From Candidatus Sodalis pierantonius str. SOPE (lineage in GTDB: Bacteria; Pseudomonadota; Gammaproteobacteria; Enterobacterales; Enterobacteriaceae), in contig NZ_CP006568.1 of NCBI RefSeq assembly GCF_000517405.1, positions 744,001 to 808,000 on the forward strand: a DNA stretch of 64,000 nt, read 5' to 3'. Positions within the stretch are counted from its first letter, which is position 1, and every line of letters starts with the position of its first letter. The position numbers and the translations under genes were made by a program. Below the pieces are notes generated by a model. The model saw only the letters and a program-made list of their open reading frames with translations, was not told the DNA's origin and searched no databases. This document shows, in pieces, positions 37,109 to 47,612 of this stretch.

Positions 37109-38162
37109 GGCTTTGTTGAATAAATCGAACTTTTAGGTGACTGGCGGCTCTGATCACTACATTCGTTTCAACATCAGGTCCCCATGGCAAAGCAAAAGTT
37201 TAAAATCACCAACTGGCCCGCATATAACAATGCGCTCAGGCAGCGGGGGGACCTGACAGTATGGCTTGATGAGTCAGCCATTGCTGCATGGACTGAGAGT
37301 ACACCACCTGAACATCGTGGCCGGCCGCTTCACTACACCGATATGGCCATTACCACGGTTCTGATGATAAAGCGCGTGTTTAACCTTTCGCTCCGGGCGT
37401 TACAGGGTTTCGTTGACTCGATTTTTAAACTGATGGGGCTGTCGCTGCGCTGCCCAGATTACTCTCTGGTCAGCCGGCGAGCAAAAACCGTCGACATCAG
37501 CATAAAAACGCCAACCCGCGGCGAAATCTCACACCTGGTCATCGATGGCACCGGCCTGAAAATCTTCGGCGAAGGCGAATGGAAAGTCAGGCAGCATGGG
37601 GCTGAGAGGCGCAGAGTATGGCGCAAGCTTCATCTGGCAGTAGATAGCGCGACACATGAAATTATCTGTGCCGATTTATCGCTAAGCGGTACGACAGATG
37701 CGCAGGCGCTGCCCGGGCTGATTAACCAAACCCACCGGAAAATCAGGGAAGCGTCGGCTGACAGTGCTTACGATACGCGTTACTGTCATGATGCTCTGCT
37801 GAGGAAAAAAATAAAGCCGCTTATCCCACCGCGAAGTGGTGCGCAATATTGGCCAGCTCGATACCATGAGCGTAACCATGCGGTGGCAAATCAGCATCTG
37901 AGCGGCAATAACGATACCTGGAAAAAGAAAGTAGGTTATCACCGGCGTTCACTGGCTGAAACGGCCATGTTCCGGTTTAAAACACTTTTGGGTGGTCATC
38001 TGAGTCTGCATGACTATGACGCGCAGGTAGGTGAGGCTATGGCAATGGTCAAAGCGCTTAACCGGATCACGTTGTTAGGAATGCCAAACAGCGTCCGCAT
38101 CATGTAACAATCGCCCTGATAGGGAGGAAGTCGTCACAAATTTCGGATTTATTCAACAAAGC
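37109..38162 (+). mobile_element. IS5 family element in xylB, intact with target duplication
   Basis: 1054 bp. GCGGCAACGG stands on both sides (37099-37108 and 38163-38172), and the xylB sequence reads on across the element, so this is a simple, late insertion. Confidence 0.96.
37184..38107 (+). CDS. IS5 family transposase (copy 3)
   Basis: 307 aa, intact, catalytic residues as in copy 1. Confidence 0.94.
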   Translation: MAKQKFKITNWPAYNNALRQRGDLTVWLDESAIAAWTESTPPEHRGRPLHYTDMAITTVLMIKRVFNLSLRALQGFVDSIFKLMGLSLRCPDYSLVSRRAKTVDISIKTPTRGEISHLVIDGTGLKIFGEGEWKVRQHGAERRRVWRKLHLAVDSATHEIICADLSLSGTTDAQALPGLINQTHRKIREASADSAYDTRYCHDALLRKKIKPLIPPRSGAQYWPARYHERNHAVANQHLSGNNDTWKKKVGYHRRSLAETAMFRFKTLLGGHLSLHDYDAQVGEAMAMVKALNRITLLGMPNSVRIM

Positions 38163-39914
38163 GCGGCAACGGCTGTCCTCGTCCAGATGGACGAAGCGAT
38201 CGCACAACGCCTGTAACTGCTCGCGAGCCGGATGCTGCGGCTGTTGCGCCACGCGTACGGACCAAATGGCCTGGATAGCCGCGCCCAATGCGGCGGCTTC
38301 TTTCTCCACCGGGCAGTTCATGACGTCCGCCACAATCTGCCGCCAGCGCGGGCTGCGGGCGCCGCCGCCGGTCAGGCGGATTTCCGTGACCGCGATCCCT
38401 TGCTGGCGGAACAAGTCCATTCCGAAACGCAGTCCATAAGTGGCGCTTTCCACCACCGCCAAACAGATATTGGCCGCGGTAAAATTATCCGCATCCAGAT
38501 TGTGCAGGCTGGCCTTGGCCGCAGGCAGTTGCGGTACCCGTTCGCCGTTGAAGAATGGCAGCATCAACATGCCGCCGGCACCCGGTTCCGCCTGCCCCAG
38601 CGCCCGATTGAAGGCGTTGACGTCCATATCTAGCAATTTCTGCACCGCGCCGCTGGCGGAGGTGACGTTCATGGTGCAGATAAGCGGCAACCAGCCGTTG
38701 GTGCTGGAGCAGAAACCGGCAATCATCTCCGAATCCGCCACCACCGGCGCATCCGCGCAGGCAAACAGCGTGCCCGACGTTCCCAGGCTCATGGTTAGGA
38801 TCCCCGGCAGAATATTGCCGGTGCCGATCGCCGCCATCATATTATCGCCGCGGCCGTCACCCCGCCTATGCAGGTTTCAGCGCTGACCAGCGGCGGCAGT
38901 GCCCGCCACAGCCGGCCTCTGCTGTCGATGTGATCCACGACGAAGCGATCCCAACAGCGGTTGCGAATATCGAACAAACCGCTGCCGGAGGCATCGCCGT
39001 ATTCGGCCACGCGCTGCCCGTTAACCAAAAATTGAGATAATCGTGGGGCAGCAATACCGTGGCCAGCCGCTGCCACAGTTCCGGGTGATGCTGCTTGAAC
39101 CAGACGATTTTGGACGCGGTATAGCCCGTAGCCACCATCAGCCCCAGCCGCGCCAGCGAGCCGCTGATACCGCCGAGCTGCTCCAGCAGCCAGTCGTTCT
39201 CCGGCGCGGTTTCGGTATCGCACCACAGCTTGACCGTATGCAGAACGTCGTCCGCATCGTCCAGCGCCACGAAACCGTGCTGCTGGCCCGACAAGGCCAG
39301 CCCCTGGATATCCGCCGGATTGACCGCCGCCGCATCGACGGCCCGCTTGAAGGCGCTTATCAGCGCGTCGACCCACCACTGCGCCTGCTGCTCACGTCGG
39401 CCGAAGGCATTGCTTATCAGCGGATGCGGGGCGCTTCCTTCACCGAGGATCCTTCCGCTGTCGTCATCGACGATCACTACCTTCGTCCCCTGCGTACCGC
39501 AGTCGATACCGGCAAAGAGCGCCATGTGTCACTCCATTTCCAGCATGATTTTGATATCGCCCGGATTGCCCGAGGCGGCGCGGTCGAACGCCTCGACGGC
39601 GTCGTTGAGCTTATAGGTCTGCGAAATCAACGGCTGCACCTTCAGTTTGCCGGCGCTCAGCAGCCGCAGCGTGCGGGGATACATGTTGGCATAGCGGAAA
39701 ATGGTCTTGAAAGTGACTTCCTTCGCCTGCGCGGCGACGATATCCATCGGCTGCTGGTTCCGGTCACATCCGATCACTGATTCCGATTTCACCCGATCAC
39801 TAATTCTGATTTCATCCGATCACTGATTCCGGTCGTCCGATCAGCAATTCCGATTCTGTCCGATCGCTCATCTTCTGTTCCGCCATACTCTGGAGACTTT
39901 TAGCTTCCGGGGGC

Positions 39915-41465
39915 ATGGCACGTAAAAAGAAGAAAGCGAGAACGGAAATGTGCATATATATTAATGTCTTACGTATGAAATTCGAGCAGCGGCGCTCGAA
40001 TCGCACTATCGCAGCAGCGCTCGGCATAGGCTGTACTACCGTGCACGATATCCTCGGCCGATTCACGGTAGCTAACCTGGTCTGGCCATTGCCGGCGGAA
40101 CTGTCCCCCGTCGACCTCGACCGCCTGCTCTATCCCGGCAAATCCGGAAAAGTTATCAATACCTTACCCAGCTGGCTTGATATCGATACCGAGTTAAGCC
40201 GCAAGGGCATGACCAAGCAGCTGCTCTGGATGGAATATCAGTCCGCCGTGGGCGGTGATGCCCTCGGTTACTCACAGTTTTGTGCACTGTTCCGTGACTG
40301 GAAAAAGAAGCAGCGGCGTTCCATGCGCATGGAGCACAAGGCTGGCGAAAAGCTCTTCATCGACTTCTGTGGCCCCACCGTACCTATCGTCAACCCTGCG
40401 ACCGGTAGCGTACGCCAGGTCGCTATCTTCGTCGCTGCCATGGGCGTGTCAGGCTATGCGTATATCGAAGCCTGCGAAGGCCAGGACATGGCATCGTGGC
40501 TCAACGCCAATAGCCGCTGCCTGCACTTCATGGGTGGGGTTCCGGAGCTGATGATACCTGATAATCTGCGCAGCGCTGTCAGCACCCCTGACCGCTATGA
40601 GCCGGTCATAAACCAGAGCTACCAGACGCTGGCAAATCACTATGAGACAGTGGTGCTACCGGCGTGCCCGAGAAAACCGAAAGACAAGGCGAAGGCAGAA
40701 TCAACTGTGCAGCTGGTAGAACGCTGGGTTTTGGCCCGGTTGCGTAAACGTAGGTTCTACTCGCTGGCCGAACTCAACCAGGTGATACGAGAACTCAATC
40801 ATGAGTTGAATCTGCGCCCGATGCGTCATTACGGCGGACAAAGTCGCCTTGAACGCTTCGAGCAGCTGGACAAACCGGCTCTTGGGCCTCTACCGCCCAC
40901 ACAATGGGAATACAGTGCGTATCTCGTTGCCCGAGTGGGACCTGATTACCACATAGACTACGGCAAAAACTGGTACTCGGTGCCGCATCCGCTGGTTGGC
41001 GAGCGCGTTGACGTCATCGCCACCCAACGGCTGGTGCAAATCCACCATAAGGGCGTCTGCGTGGCTACGCACCCTCACAGCGATAATGCCTATAGGCACA
41101 CGACTCAGGCGGCGCACATGCCGGCTAACCATAAGGGGCAGAGTCAGTGGACGCCGGAAAGGCTGTGCAGTTGGGCGCTGTCGGTGGGTGTGTGCACACT
41201 GAAAGTGGTCGAGTCCATCCAAAAGAGCAAAGCCCATCCGGAGCAGGCTTACCGCTCCGTGCTGGGGCTACTCAATCTGCAACGGCGCTATGAGACGACG
41301 CGACTGGAGAAGGCCTGCGCGCTGGCGTTGGAGAAAGGGTGCATTAACCGCTCTTTCATAGCCAACGTATTGAAACACGGTCGTGAAAGTGAGGTCACCC
41401 AGGACGGAGCCGGCGTATCAATGCTGGTTCACGAAAACCTCCGAGGTCCGGACAGTTATCACTAA
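39915..41465 (+). CDS. istA: IS21 transposase IstA
   Basis: 516 aa. N-terminal helix-turn-helix (RRSNRTIAAALGIGCTTVHDIL), DDE integrase core with Asp in LFIDFCGPTVPIV, a second Asp near PELMIPDNLRSAV and Glu in KDKAKAESTVQLVERW. Works with the ATPase IstB. Uninterrupted. Confidence 0.95.
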   Translation: MARKKKKARTEMCIYINVLRMKFEQRRSNRTIAAALGIGCTTVHDILGRFTVANLVWPLPAELSPVDLDRLLYPGKSGKVINTLPSWLDIDTELSRKGMTKQLLWMEYQSAVGGDALGYSQFCALFRDWKKKQRRSMRMEHKAGEKLFIDFCGPTVPIVNPATGSVRQVAIFVAAMGVSGYAYIEACEGQDMASWLNANSRCLHFMGGVPELMIPDNLRSAVSTPDRYEPVINQSYQTLANHYETVVLPACPRKPKDKAKAESTVQLVERWVLARLRKRRFYSLAELNQVIRELNHELNLRPMRHYGGQSRLERFEQLDKPALGPLPPTQWEYSAYLVARVGPDYHIDYGKNWYSVPHPLVGERVDVIATQRLVQIHHKGVCVATHPHSDNAYRHTTQAAHMPANHKGQSQWTPERLCSWALSVGVCTLKVVESIQKSKAHPEQAYRSVLGLLNLQRRYETTRLEKACALALEKGCINRSFIANVLKHGRESEVTQDGAGVSMLVHENLRGPDSYH

Positions 41466-41476
41466 AGAGAATAAAT

Positions 41477-42226
41477 ATGGATACACTGTTAATGGCTCTG
41501 CGAGAGCTGAAGTTGTCGGCAATGGTCCAGGCGTTGGAGACGCAACGCGAACTCCCGGGGAGTTATGGGGAGCTGGGGTTCGAGGAGCGGTTGTCGCTGA
41601 TGGTAGAAGCGGAAAATTTGCATAGAAAAAACAACCACATATGCCGTATGCGACGGCAATCGCAAATGCGCTTGCAGGCAAAACCGGAAGATATCCGTTA
41701 TATCCCTAGCCGAGGAGTGACACCGAAACAGATGCGAGATCTGCTAGGGGGACAATATCTGAAATATCAGAAAAGCATACTCATCACGGGGCCGACAGGT
41801 ACGGGCAAAACCTGGCTCAGTTGTGCGCTTGGTGAGCAGGCATGCCGGCAGCAATATAGCGTGCGTTACTGGCGAGTGGGTCGGTTGCTGGCCCATCTTC
41901 ACCAGTGTCAGGTAGACGGGACCTATCTAAAACAGCTTAAGCAGTTAGAAAAAATAGAGTTACTGATCTTGGACGACGTGGGCCTAGAATCAATAAGTCC
42001 GATGCAGGCAACGATGCTGTTGGAGGTAATGGAAGATCGCTACGACAAAAGCAGCAGCATCCTGATCAGTCAACTGCCGGTGAAAAAATGGTATGGACTG
42101 ATAGAAAACCCCACGACAGCTGACGCGTTACTCGATCGGTTAGTACACCCCAGCTATAGACTGGAACTTAAAGGCGAATCACTACGCAAAGAGCAAGGAG
42201 TAGCCAGCACAGGAAAAATAGACTAA
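41477..42226 (+). CDS. istB: IS21 helper ATPase IstB
   Basis: 249 aa AAA+ protein with Walker A GPTGTGKTW and Walker B LLILDDVGLES, similar to DnaC/IstB. It promotes transposition and target choice with IstA. Begins 11 nt after istA with AAAGAGAA as RBS. Confidence 0.95.
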   Translation: MDTLLMALRELKLSAMVQALETQRELPGSYGELGFEERLSLMVEAENLHRKNNHICRMRRQSQMRLQAKPEDIRYIPSRGVTPKQMRDLLGGQYLKYQKSILITGPTGTGKTWLSCALGEQACRQQYSVRYWRVGRLLAHLHQCQVDGTYLKQLKQLEKIELLILDDVGLESISPMQATMLLEVMEDRYDKSSSILISQLPVKKWYGLIENPTTADALLDRLVHPSYRLELKGESLRKEQGVASTGKID

Positions 42227-43385
42227 ACCCGAGTCAGAAGATGAGCGAACACGTGATCGAATATCACTGGAATGGGTGATCGGAAAATATCGGAATAACT
42301 GATCGGATGTCGCCGGAACAGCTGATCGGATACGTCGGAATCTGCATCGGCGACGCATCAATGGGCATACCGACCAGCACCGCGGTACCGCCGGGGGCGA
42401 CATGGTCGCTGATGCTCGCGACAGCCTGTTTCGCTCCGCTGCACTCAAATACCACATCCGCGCCGTTGCCGGAGGTCAGCGCGGCGACTTTCTCCGCCAG
42501 ATTGCCGGTTTTGATATTGACCGCGTGCAGGCCCGGATAACGTTCGGCGACCTTTAATTTTTCCTCGAACAGATCGCAGATAATGACATCGGAACACCCG
42601 CCCGTCAGCGCGGCAAGGGCCGTCACCACCCCGATGGGACCGGCGCCGATGACCAGCGCGATATCGCCGGGTTTAATGCCGGCCTTGGTAGCGGCATGCA
42701 TACCAATGGCCAGCGGCTCCACCATTGCGCCTTCGGTAAAGCTGACGTTGTCCGGCAATTTGAAGGTGAACGCGGGCGAATGCACCACCGTTTCCCGCAG
42801 ACAGCCATCAATCGGCGGAGTGGCCCAGAAACGTACCGCCAGATCCAGGTTATAAATGCCGGCGCGGGATTGGGCGGATTGCATATCGGGGATCCCTGGC
42901 TCCATACAAACTCGATCGCCCTGGCGTAAATGGTGGACATTCTTCCCCACCGCCAGTACGATGCCGGCGGCTTCGTGACCCAGTACCATCGGCGCTTTGA
43001 CCACGAACGGGCCGATGCGGCCATGCTGGTAGTAATGGACGTCGCTGCCGCAAATGCCGACAGAATGAATTTTTATCAGCACCTCGTCGTCGCCAGGCTG
43101 CTCGTTGAATTCGCGATCCTGGATAGAGATTTTCCCCGCTTCTTTCAAGCACTAATGCTTTCATCACACGTTTCTCCTGATCATTTTTATAATATCGATA
43201 TCATTCGCATGCGGCGGATAGTAAATGAGTTATCGCCGAAAATGTGTGAAGCGCGTTAAAAAATGAAGAAATTTGTAAACATCAAGATTATTTTGGCCGT
43301 AATAATAGCCGAACACGCCGCGCATAAGCGGTGGCAACGGCTTTCTTCAATGATACCGGTAACATTCACTCTCCTGGAGGAGATC

Positions 43386-43790
43386 ATGACAACTCACGAA
43401 AAAGCACGGGAAAAAACGGCATCCATGCTGCAAGAAGCGGGCATGGTTATCACCGAAGCTGAAAAGGAAAAAATCGAAATCGCGGAATTCGGTCTGCCAG
43501 GTTATCCCTTGTCCGGCCTACAGTTGTTAACCAATTTCAATTCGCCACGCTATTGCGCAAAGGAGCTGGTGCTGTTTCCCGGACAAACCTGCCCGGAACA
43601 TTTACATCCGCCGTTCAACGGCACCCCAGGGAAACAGGAAACCTTTCGTTGCCGCTGGGGGGAGGTGTATTTATTTGTCGACGACCCCGCGCTGGCGCTG
43701 AACCACGGCGAGGTCGCCTCGGAATTCTCATCGGAAAGCCGGGACGATCTCGATATTTTTACCGACCCGCGAGTACGGCGCGTGGCGTAA
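43386..43790 (+). pseudogene. D-lyxose/D-mannose isomerase-like cupin, internal deletion
   Basis: ATG at 43386 with RBS GGAGGAGATC. Reads MTTHEKAREKTASMLQEAGM, LPGYPLSGLQLLTNFNSPRYCAKELVLFPGQTCPEHLHPP, GKQETFRCRWGEVYLFVDDP, then jumps to GEVASEFSSESRDDLDIFTDPRVRR. In the family about 50 residues lie between the two (HEIVLKPGEQYTIPPNTKHWFQAG-like, with metal-binding cupin residues), so they appear deleted in frame. 134 aa instead of about 225. It is divergent from the dehydrogenase and belongs with the pentose/pentitol cluster. Confidence 0.75.
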
Positions 43791-43850
43791 AAGCGGCAAG
43801 ATCATTCGCTTCCGGCGAAGGGATATGTCATGATAGTCTAATGATACAAA

Positions 43851-44881
43851 ATGATAACGACACGGGAGCGTAAATTGGCGCCAGGTAGGAAGGTCAAGGC
43901 TACGCTTGCAAGCGTAGCCGCGCAGTCCAACGTCAGCAAAATCACCGTATCACGCGCGTTTTCCCATCCGGAGAAAGTCCATCCGGATACGCTTAGGCGG
44001 GTGCTGGAGACCGCGGAAGAGATGGACTACGTTGTGAATACGGCGGCGCGAAATCTGCGCGCCCGAGCCAGTAAGACTATCGGCATTGTCAATCCCGATA
44101 TGGGCAACCCCTTCTTCGGTAAGCTGATGACGCTTGAAGCGCAAAAGGCCGGCTACGACACGCTGGTCTTCGATTCGTGGGAATCCCAAGAGCAGGAAAA
44201 CCGCATCATCGACAAGCTGATTGGCTACGGCGTGGATGCGATAGTGTTATCGGTCATCTCCGCCGACCAAAATTATCGGCCGGCATACTTCGAGCGGCTG
44301 GCGTTGCTGAATATTCCGGTCATTCTGGTAGACCGCGAACTTGATATCGCCTCATGCAGCGGCGTTTATATCGATAATCTCGATTGCGGCCTGCAGGCGG
44401 GCCGGTTTTTGCAGGAGCAGCAGGCCCAGCGGGTGGTGGTGGTGGTCTCCGGCCCAGACGATTCGAATGTCGCCCGTAAAAGGGTGACCGGCGTAAGCGC
44501 CGCCCTGCAGGGCAAAATAGCGCACCTGGATATTTTGTATGCCGACTTTTATATGGATGTGGCCTGGCAGGTCACCACGGATTATCTCAATCATCAGCCA
44601 ATCATCAGCCGGCGCCGGATTATTTCGTAGGCTGTAATAACCTGATCTCGCAGGGTATTATAAAATCCTGTATTGACCATCGATTGCGGCCGATGCAGGA
44701 TGTTAGCGTCTTCAGCATTGATGAAATTCCCCATGCCGCGGTATTCGGTTTCAATTTCCCCTGCATCTCCCACGATTTAAATGAGATGGCTTGGCAAGCG
44801 ATTAATCTGGCGGTGCGCCGCGCCGCGGATAGCCAAATTAAACCGGGCAAAGTGATCATTCGCGGTAAAATGATGGTGTGA
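43851..44881 (+). pseudogene. LacI family regulator with 11-bp tandem duplication
   Basis: N-terminal helix-turn-helix ATLASVAAQSNVSKITVSRAFSHPEKV, hinge LRARASKTIGIVNPDMGNPFFG, then a periplasmic-binding-like domain (DALVLSVISAD-type, VSGPDDSNVARKRVTGV). After DYLNHQP the 11-mer AATCATCAGCC occurs twice in a row; with one copy the frame continues as APDYFVGCNNLISQG, SVFSIDEIPHAAVFGF to KPGKVIIRGKMMV. The duplication thus kills a regulator that would have governed the flanking sugar genes. The HTH part could still be made as a 259-aa product. Confidence 0.88.
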
Positions 44882-45198
44882 CGCGGCGCGGACCGCCGTT
44901 GGTCATGGCTGTTGTCGTCCGCGCAAGGGAGACATTCCCGGCCGGCCCGGCGCCCACTCACCCCGCGGCGCAGGCAGCCCGTCCCGCACCGGTTTCCTCC
45001 TCGCGCTCCCCCGCATTGTCATCCACCGCCGAGCGGCGTTGCTCTGCGCGACGGGACGGCCCGCTCCTGTGCTGCCTTCAGCAATAACTTGTTAGTAAGC
45101 GCTTTTAGCCTTTTCCTTACAATTAGAAGGGATTAATACTATCTTCGCAGCACGGTGCAATGACCCATCCCTCAAATACACTATGCAGGAGATTATCG
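44882..45198. other. Intergenic stretch, no gene recognised
   Basis: About 300 bp, GC-rich at first and then AT-rich; TTGTTAGTAAGCGCTTTTAGC near 45088 might hold a promoter for the following small gene, unproven. Confidence 0.3.
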
Positions 45199-45482
45199 AT
45201 GCCCATCATCACTTCCCTCGTATTGAGTCATCCGCACATCACCTTTCATAAGGTTGCTCTCAGTGCAGCAGAGAAAATTGAAACACATCCAGCCGCCATC
45301 GCAGAAAAGGGACACTTTATTCTGCCGCTTGCGTATTCTCGCCAGGCGCCGGTTGCCGCGCCAGAACGGTATCAACAGGAGGAGCCCAAGCGCTTGCCGG
45401 GCCGGTGGGGCGGTCTGTGGCACAGTGCCACCGCCTGGCGGCGAATGAATGAGGATCTCTGCCAAAAAGATCCCCCGGCGCC
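45199..45482 (+). CDS. Unrecognised small protein, 3' end cut by IS5
   Basis: Starts ATG at 45199 with a good RBS (CAGGAGATTATCG). About 94 codons, MPIITSLVLSHPHITFHKVAL to QKDPPAP, before it enters an IS5 end. Mixed character, no signal peptide or membrane segment, no family I know. The RBS and codon make-up suggest a real gene; the C-terminus is not found on the other side of the IS pair. Confidence 0.45.
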
Positions 45483-45517
45483 GCTTTGTTGAATAAATCC
45501 GAAATTTGTGACGACTT

Positions 45518-46818
45518 GACCCTGTACACGATTCTGTGTAAATGCCTTTTCTCAGAAGTGACCGTCCAGGCGGTCACCGAACTCGATAATAAAGCGGCTC
45601 ATTGCCATGCGCCAGTCCCTCAAAGGCATTGTCCATTTCTGTGAGGCCGCCTGTATCGCCAGCCACACCACCTTTTTCACTGCGTCGTCGGTCGGGAACA
45701 CCTTGCGCTTTTTGATGGCATGCCGGATCACGCTGTTTAACGACTCGATGGCGTTGGTAGTGTAGATCACCTTGCGGATGTCCGTTGGGTAGGCAAAGAA
45801 CGTGGCCAGATTGGCCCAGTTTGCCTGCCAGCTTCGACTTATTTGCGGGTAGCGGATGTCCCAGGCACTGGAGAACGCTTCCAGCGCCTGCAAGCCGGCT
45901 TCTTCCGTAGGGGCCTGATAGATAGCTTTCAGGTCGCGGGTGACGGCCTTGTAGTCCTTCCAGGAGACGAACCGCAGGCTGTTGCGCACCATATGCACGA
46001 TACACAGCTGGAGCCGCGCCTCCGGATACACCGCGTTAATAGCGTCAGGGAAACCTTTCAGCCCGTCTACGCAGGCGATAAGGATATCGTTCAGGCCGCG
46101 GTTTTTCAGCTCTGTCAGCACGTTCAGCCATAACTTTGTGCCTTCATTTTCGGCCAGCCACATACCTAGCAACTCTTTCTGGCCTTCGATGTTGATGCCC
46201 AGCGCCAGGAACACAGATTTGTTGATGATGCGGCTGTCCTGCCGGACTTTTAGAACGATACAGTCAAGATAAACAATGGGATAGACTGCATCCAGAGGCC
46301 GGTTTTGCCATTCGACAACCTGCTCCATGACCGCATCGGTGACCTTTGAGACCAGCGCCGGCGAGACATCGGCGTCATACAGCTCTTTGAACGCTGCGGC
46401 GATCTCGCGGGTGGTCATCCCTTTGGCGTACAACGATAAAATCTGGTTATCCATCCCGGTAATCCGGGTCTGGTTCTTCTTCACCAGTTGCGGTTCAAAG
46501 GAACCGTCACGATCGCGCGGAGTACGCAGCGCCAGCGGTAACGGTTTTTGTGGAATAGCCGTTGCGGGCGTTGATCCCCGGTTTAGGCTGATTTTTATCG
46601 TAGCCGAGGTGATGGGTCATTTCGGCATTGAGAGCTGCTTCGACGCTGATTTTTTTCAGCAGCCGATCGAGGTGACTGAGATCTTCAGGGGTTTTGAGAT
46701 TTTTGGCCAGTTCGTTAGCCAGAGCCTGCAACTGTTTTTCGTCCATAAATTAACCTGTTTTTGATGTTGGATTGAACATATCAAAATCAGGCAAATACAC
46801 AAATTTCTAAACAGGCTC
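45518..46818 (-). mobile_element. IS256 family element nested in IS5, 14-bp deletion
   Basis: 1301 bp with both ends. Compared with complete copies it lacks 14 bp (GCCATCGCCAGTGG) near 46538, which breaks the transposase between residues 75 and 85. Confidence 0.92.
45552..46746 (-). pseudogene. IS256 family transposase, frameshifted
   Basis: The N-terminal 75 codons (from 46746) and the C-terminal 310 codons are in different frames because of the 14-bp deletion. All catalytic residues are in the downstream part. Confidence 0.88.
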
Positions 46819-47612
46819 CTCAGATGCTGATTTGCCACCGCATGGTTACGCTCATGGTATCGAGCTGGCCAATATTGCTCACCACTTCGCGGTAGGATAA
46901 GCGGCTTTATTTTTTTCCTCAGCAGAGCATCATGACAGTAACGCGTATTGTAAGCACTGTCAGCCGACGCTTCCCTGATTTTCCGGTGAGTTTGGTTAAT
47001 CAGCCCGGGCAGCGCCTGCGCATCTGTCGTACCGCTTAGCGATAAATCGGCACAGATAATTTCATGTGTCGCGCTATCTACTGCCAGATGAAGCTTGCGC
47101 CATACTCTGCGCCTCTCAGCCCCATGCTGCCTGACTTTCCATTCGCCTTCGCCGAAGATTTTCAGGCCGGTGCCATCGATGACCAGGTGTGAGATTTCGC
47201 CGCGGGTTGGCGTTTTTATGCTGATGTCGACGGTTTTTGCTCGCCGGCTGACCAGAGAGTAATCTGGGCAGCGCAGCGACAACCCCATCAGTTTAAAAAT
47301 CGCGGCAACGAAACCCTGTAACGCCCGGAGCGAAAGGTTAAACACGCGCTTTATCATCAGAACTGTGGTAATGGCCATATCGGTGTAGTGAAGCGGCCGG
47401 CCACGATGTTCAGGTGGTGTACTCTCAGTTCATGCAGCAATGGCTGACTCATCAAGCCATACTGTCAGGTCCCCCCGCTGCCTGAGCGCATTGTTGTATG
47501 CGGGCCAGTTGGTGATTTTAAACTTTTGCTTTGCCATGGGGACCTGATGTTGAAACGAATGTAGTGATCAGAGCCGCCAGTCACCTAAAAGTTCGATTTA
47601 TTCAACAAAGCC

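Larger units (their letters stand above)
37012..39525 (-). pseudogene. xylB: Xylulokinase, split by IS5 with frameshifts and an amber
   Basis: FGGY kinase phosphorylating D-xylulose. N-terminus MALFAGIDCGTQGTKVVIVD, SGQQHGFVALD, WCDTET, GYTASKIVWFKQHHPELW is in the first frame. A shift near 39024 leads to RVAEYGDASGSGLFDIRNR, a second near 38855 to DNMMAAIGTGN, then TMSLGTSGTLFAC, EIRLTGGGARSPRWRQ. IS5 (37109-38162) cuts after VHLDEDSRC; the tail resumes as RPDPARQ, TAG (37078-37080), RYGELYPRYLHLLQHEYEVSL. At least four lesions. It lies 4 nt after the dehydrogenase and overlaps the ATPase. Confidence 0.93.
39752..42346 (+). mobile_element. IS21 family element, complete, with 5-bp target duplication
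   Basis: 2595 bp, TG...CA ends, flanked by TCGGC at 39747-39751 and 42347-42351. Both ends carry multiple CCGATCA / TGATCGG subterminal repeats, typical of IS21 transposase-binding sites; the left end has five. Encodes istA and istB. Confidence 0.95.
39529..43164 (-). pseudogene. Zinc-dependent xylitol/sorbitol-type dehydrogenase, split by IS21
   Basis: Medium-chain dehydrogenase that would oxidise xylitol (or a similar polyol) to xylulose for XylB. Start MKALVLE at 43164, then a one-base insertion moves AGKISIQDREFNEQPGDDEVL into another frame. Zinc and cofactor motifs follow: HSVGICGSDVHYYQHGR, VLGHEAAGIV, DRVCMEP, VEPLAIGMHA, VIGAGPIGVVTALAAL. IS21 (39752-42346) interrupts near VLVGMPIDASPMQI; the C-terminus FKTIFRYANMYPRTLRLL ... 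KIMLEME lies beyond. TCGGC is duplicated at the IS borders. Confidence 0.92.
45483..47612 (-). mobile_element. IS5 family element, interrupted by IS256 with internal loss
   Basis: Right end 45483-45517, then an IS256 copy (45518-46818), then the rest 46819-47612 to the left end. About 260 bp of IS5, covering the last third of the transposase gene, are missing at the IS256 junction, and no IS256 target duplication is present. The remaining transposase frame (47540 down to 46819) also carries a stop from TGG to TGA near 47430. Confidence 0.9.
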
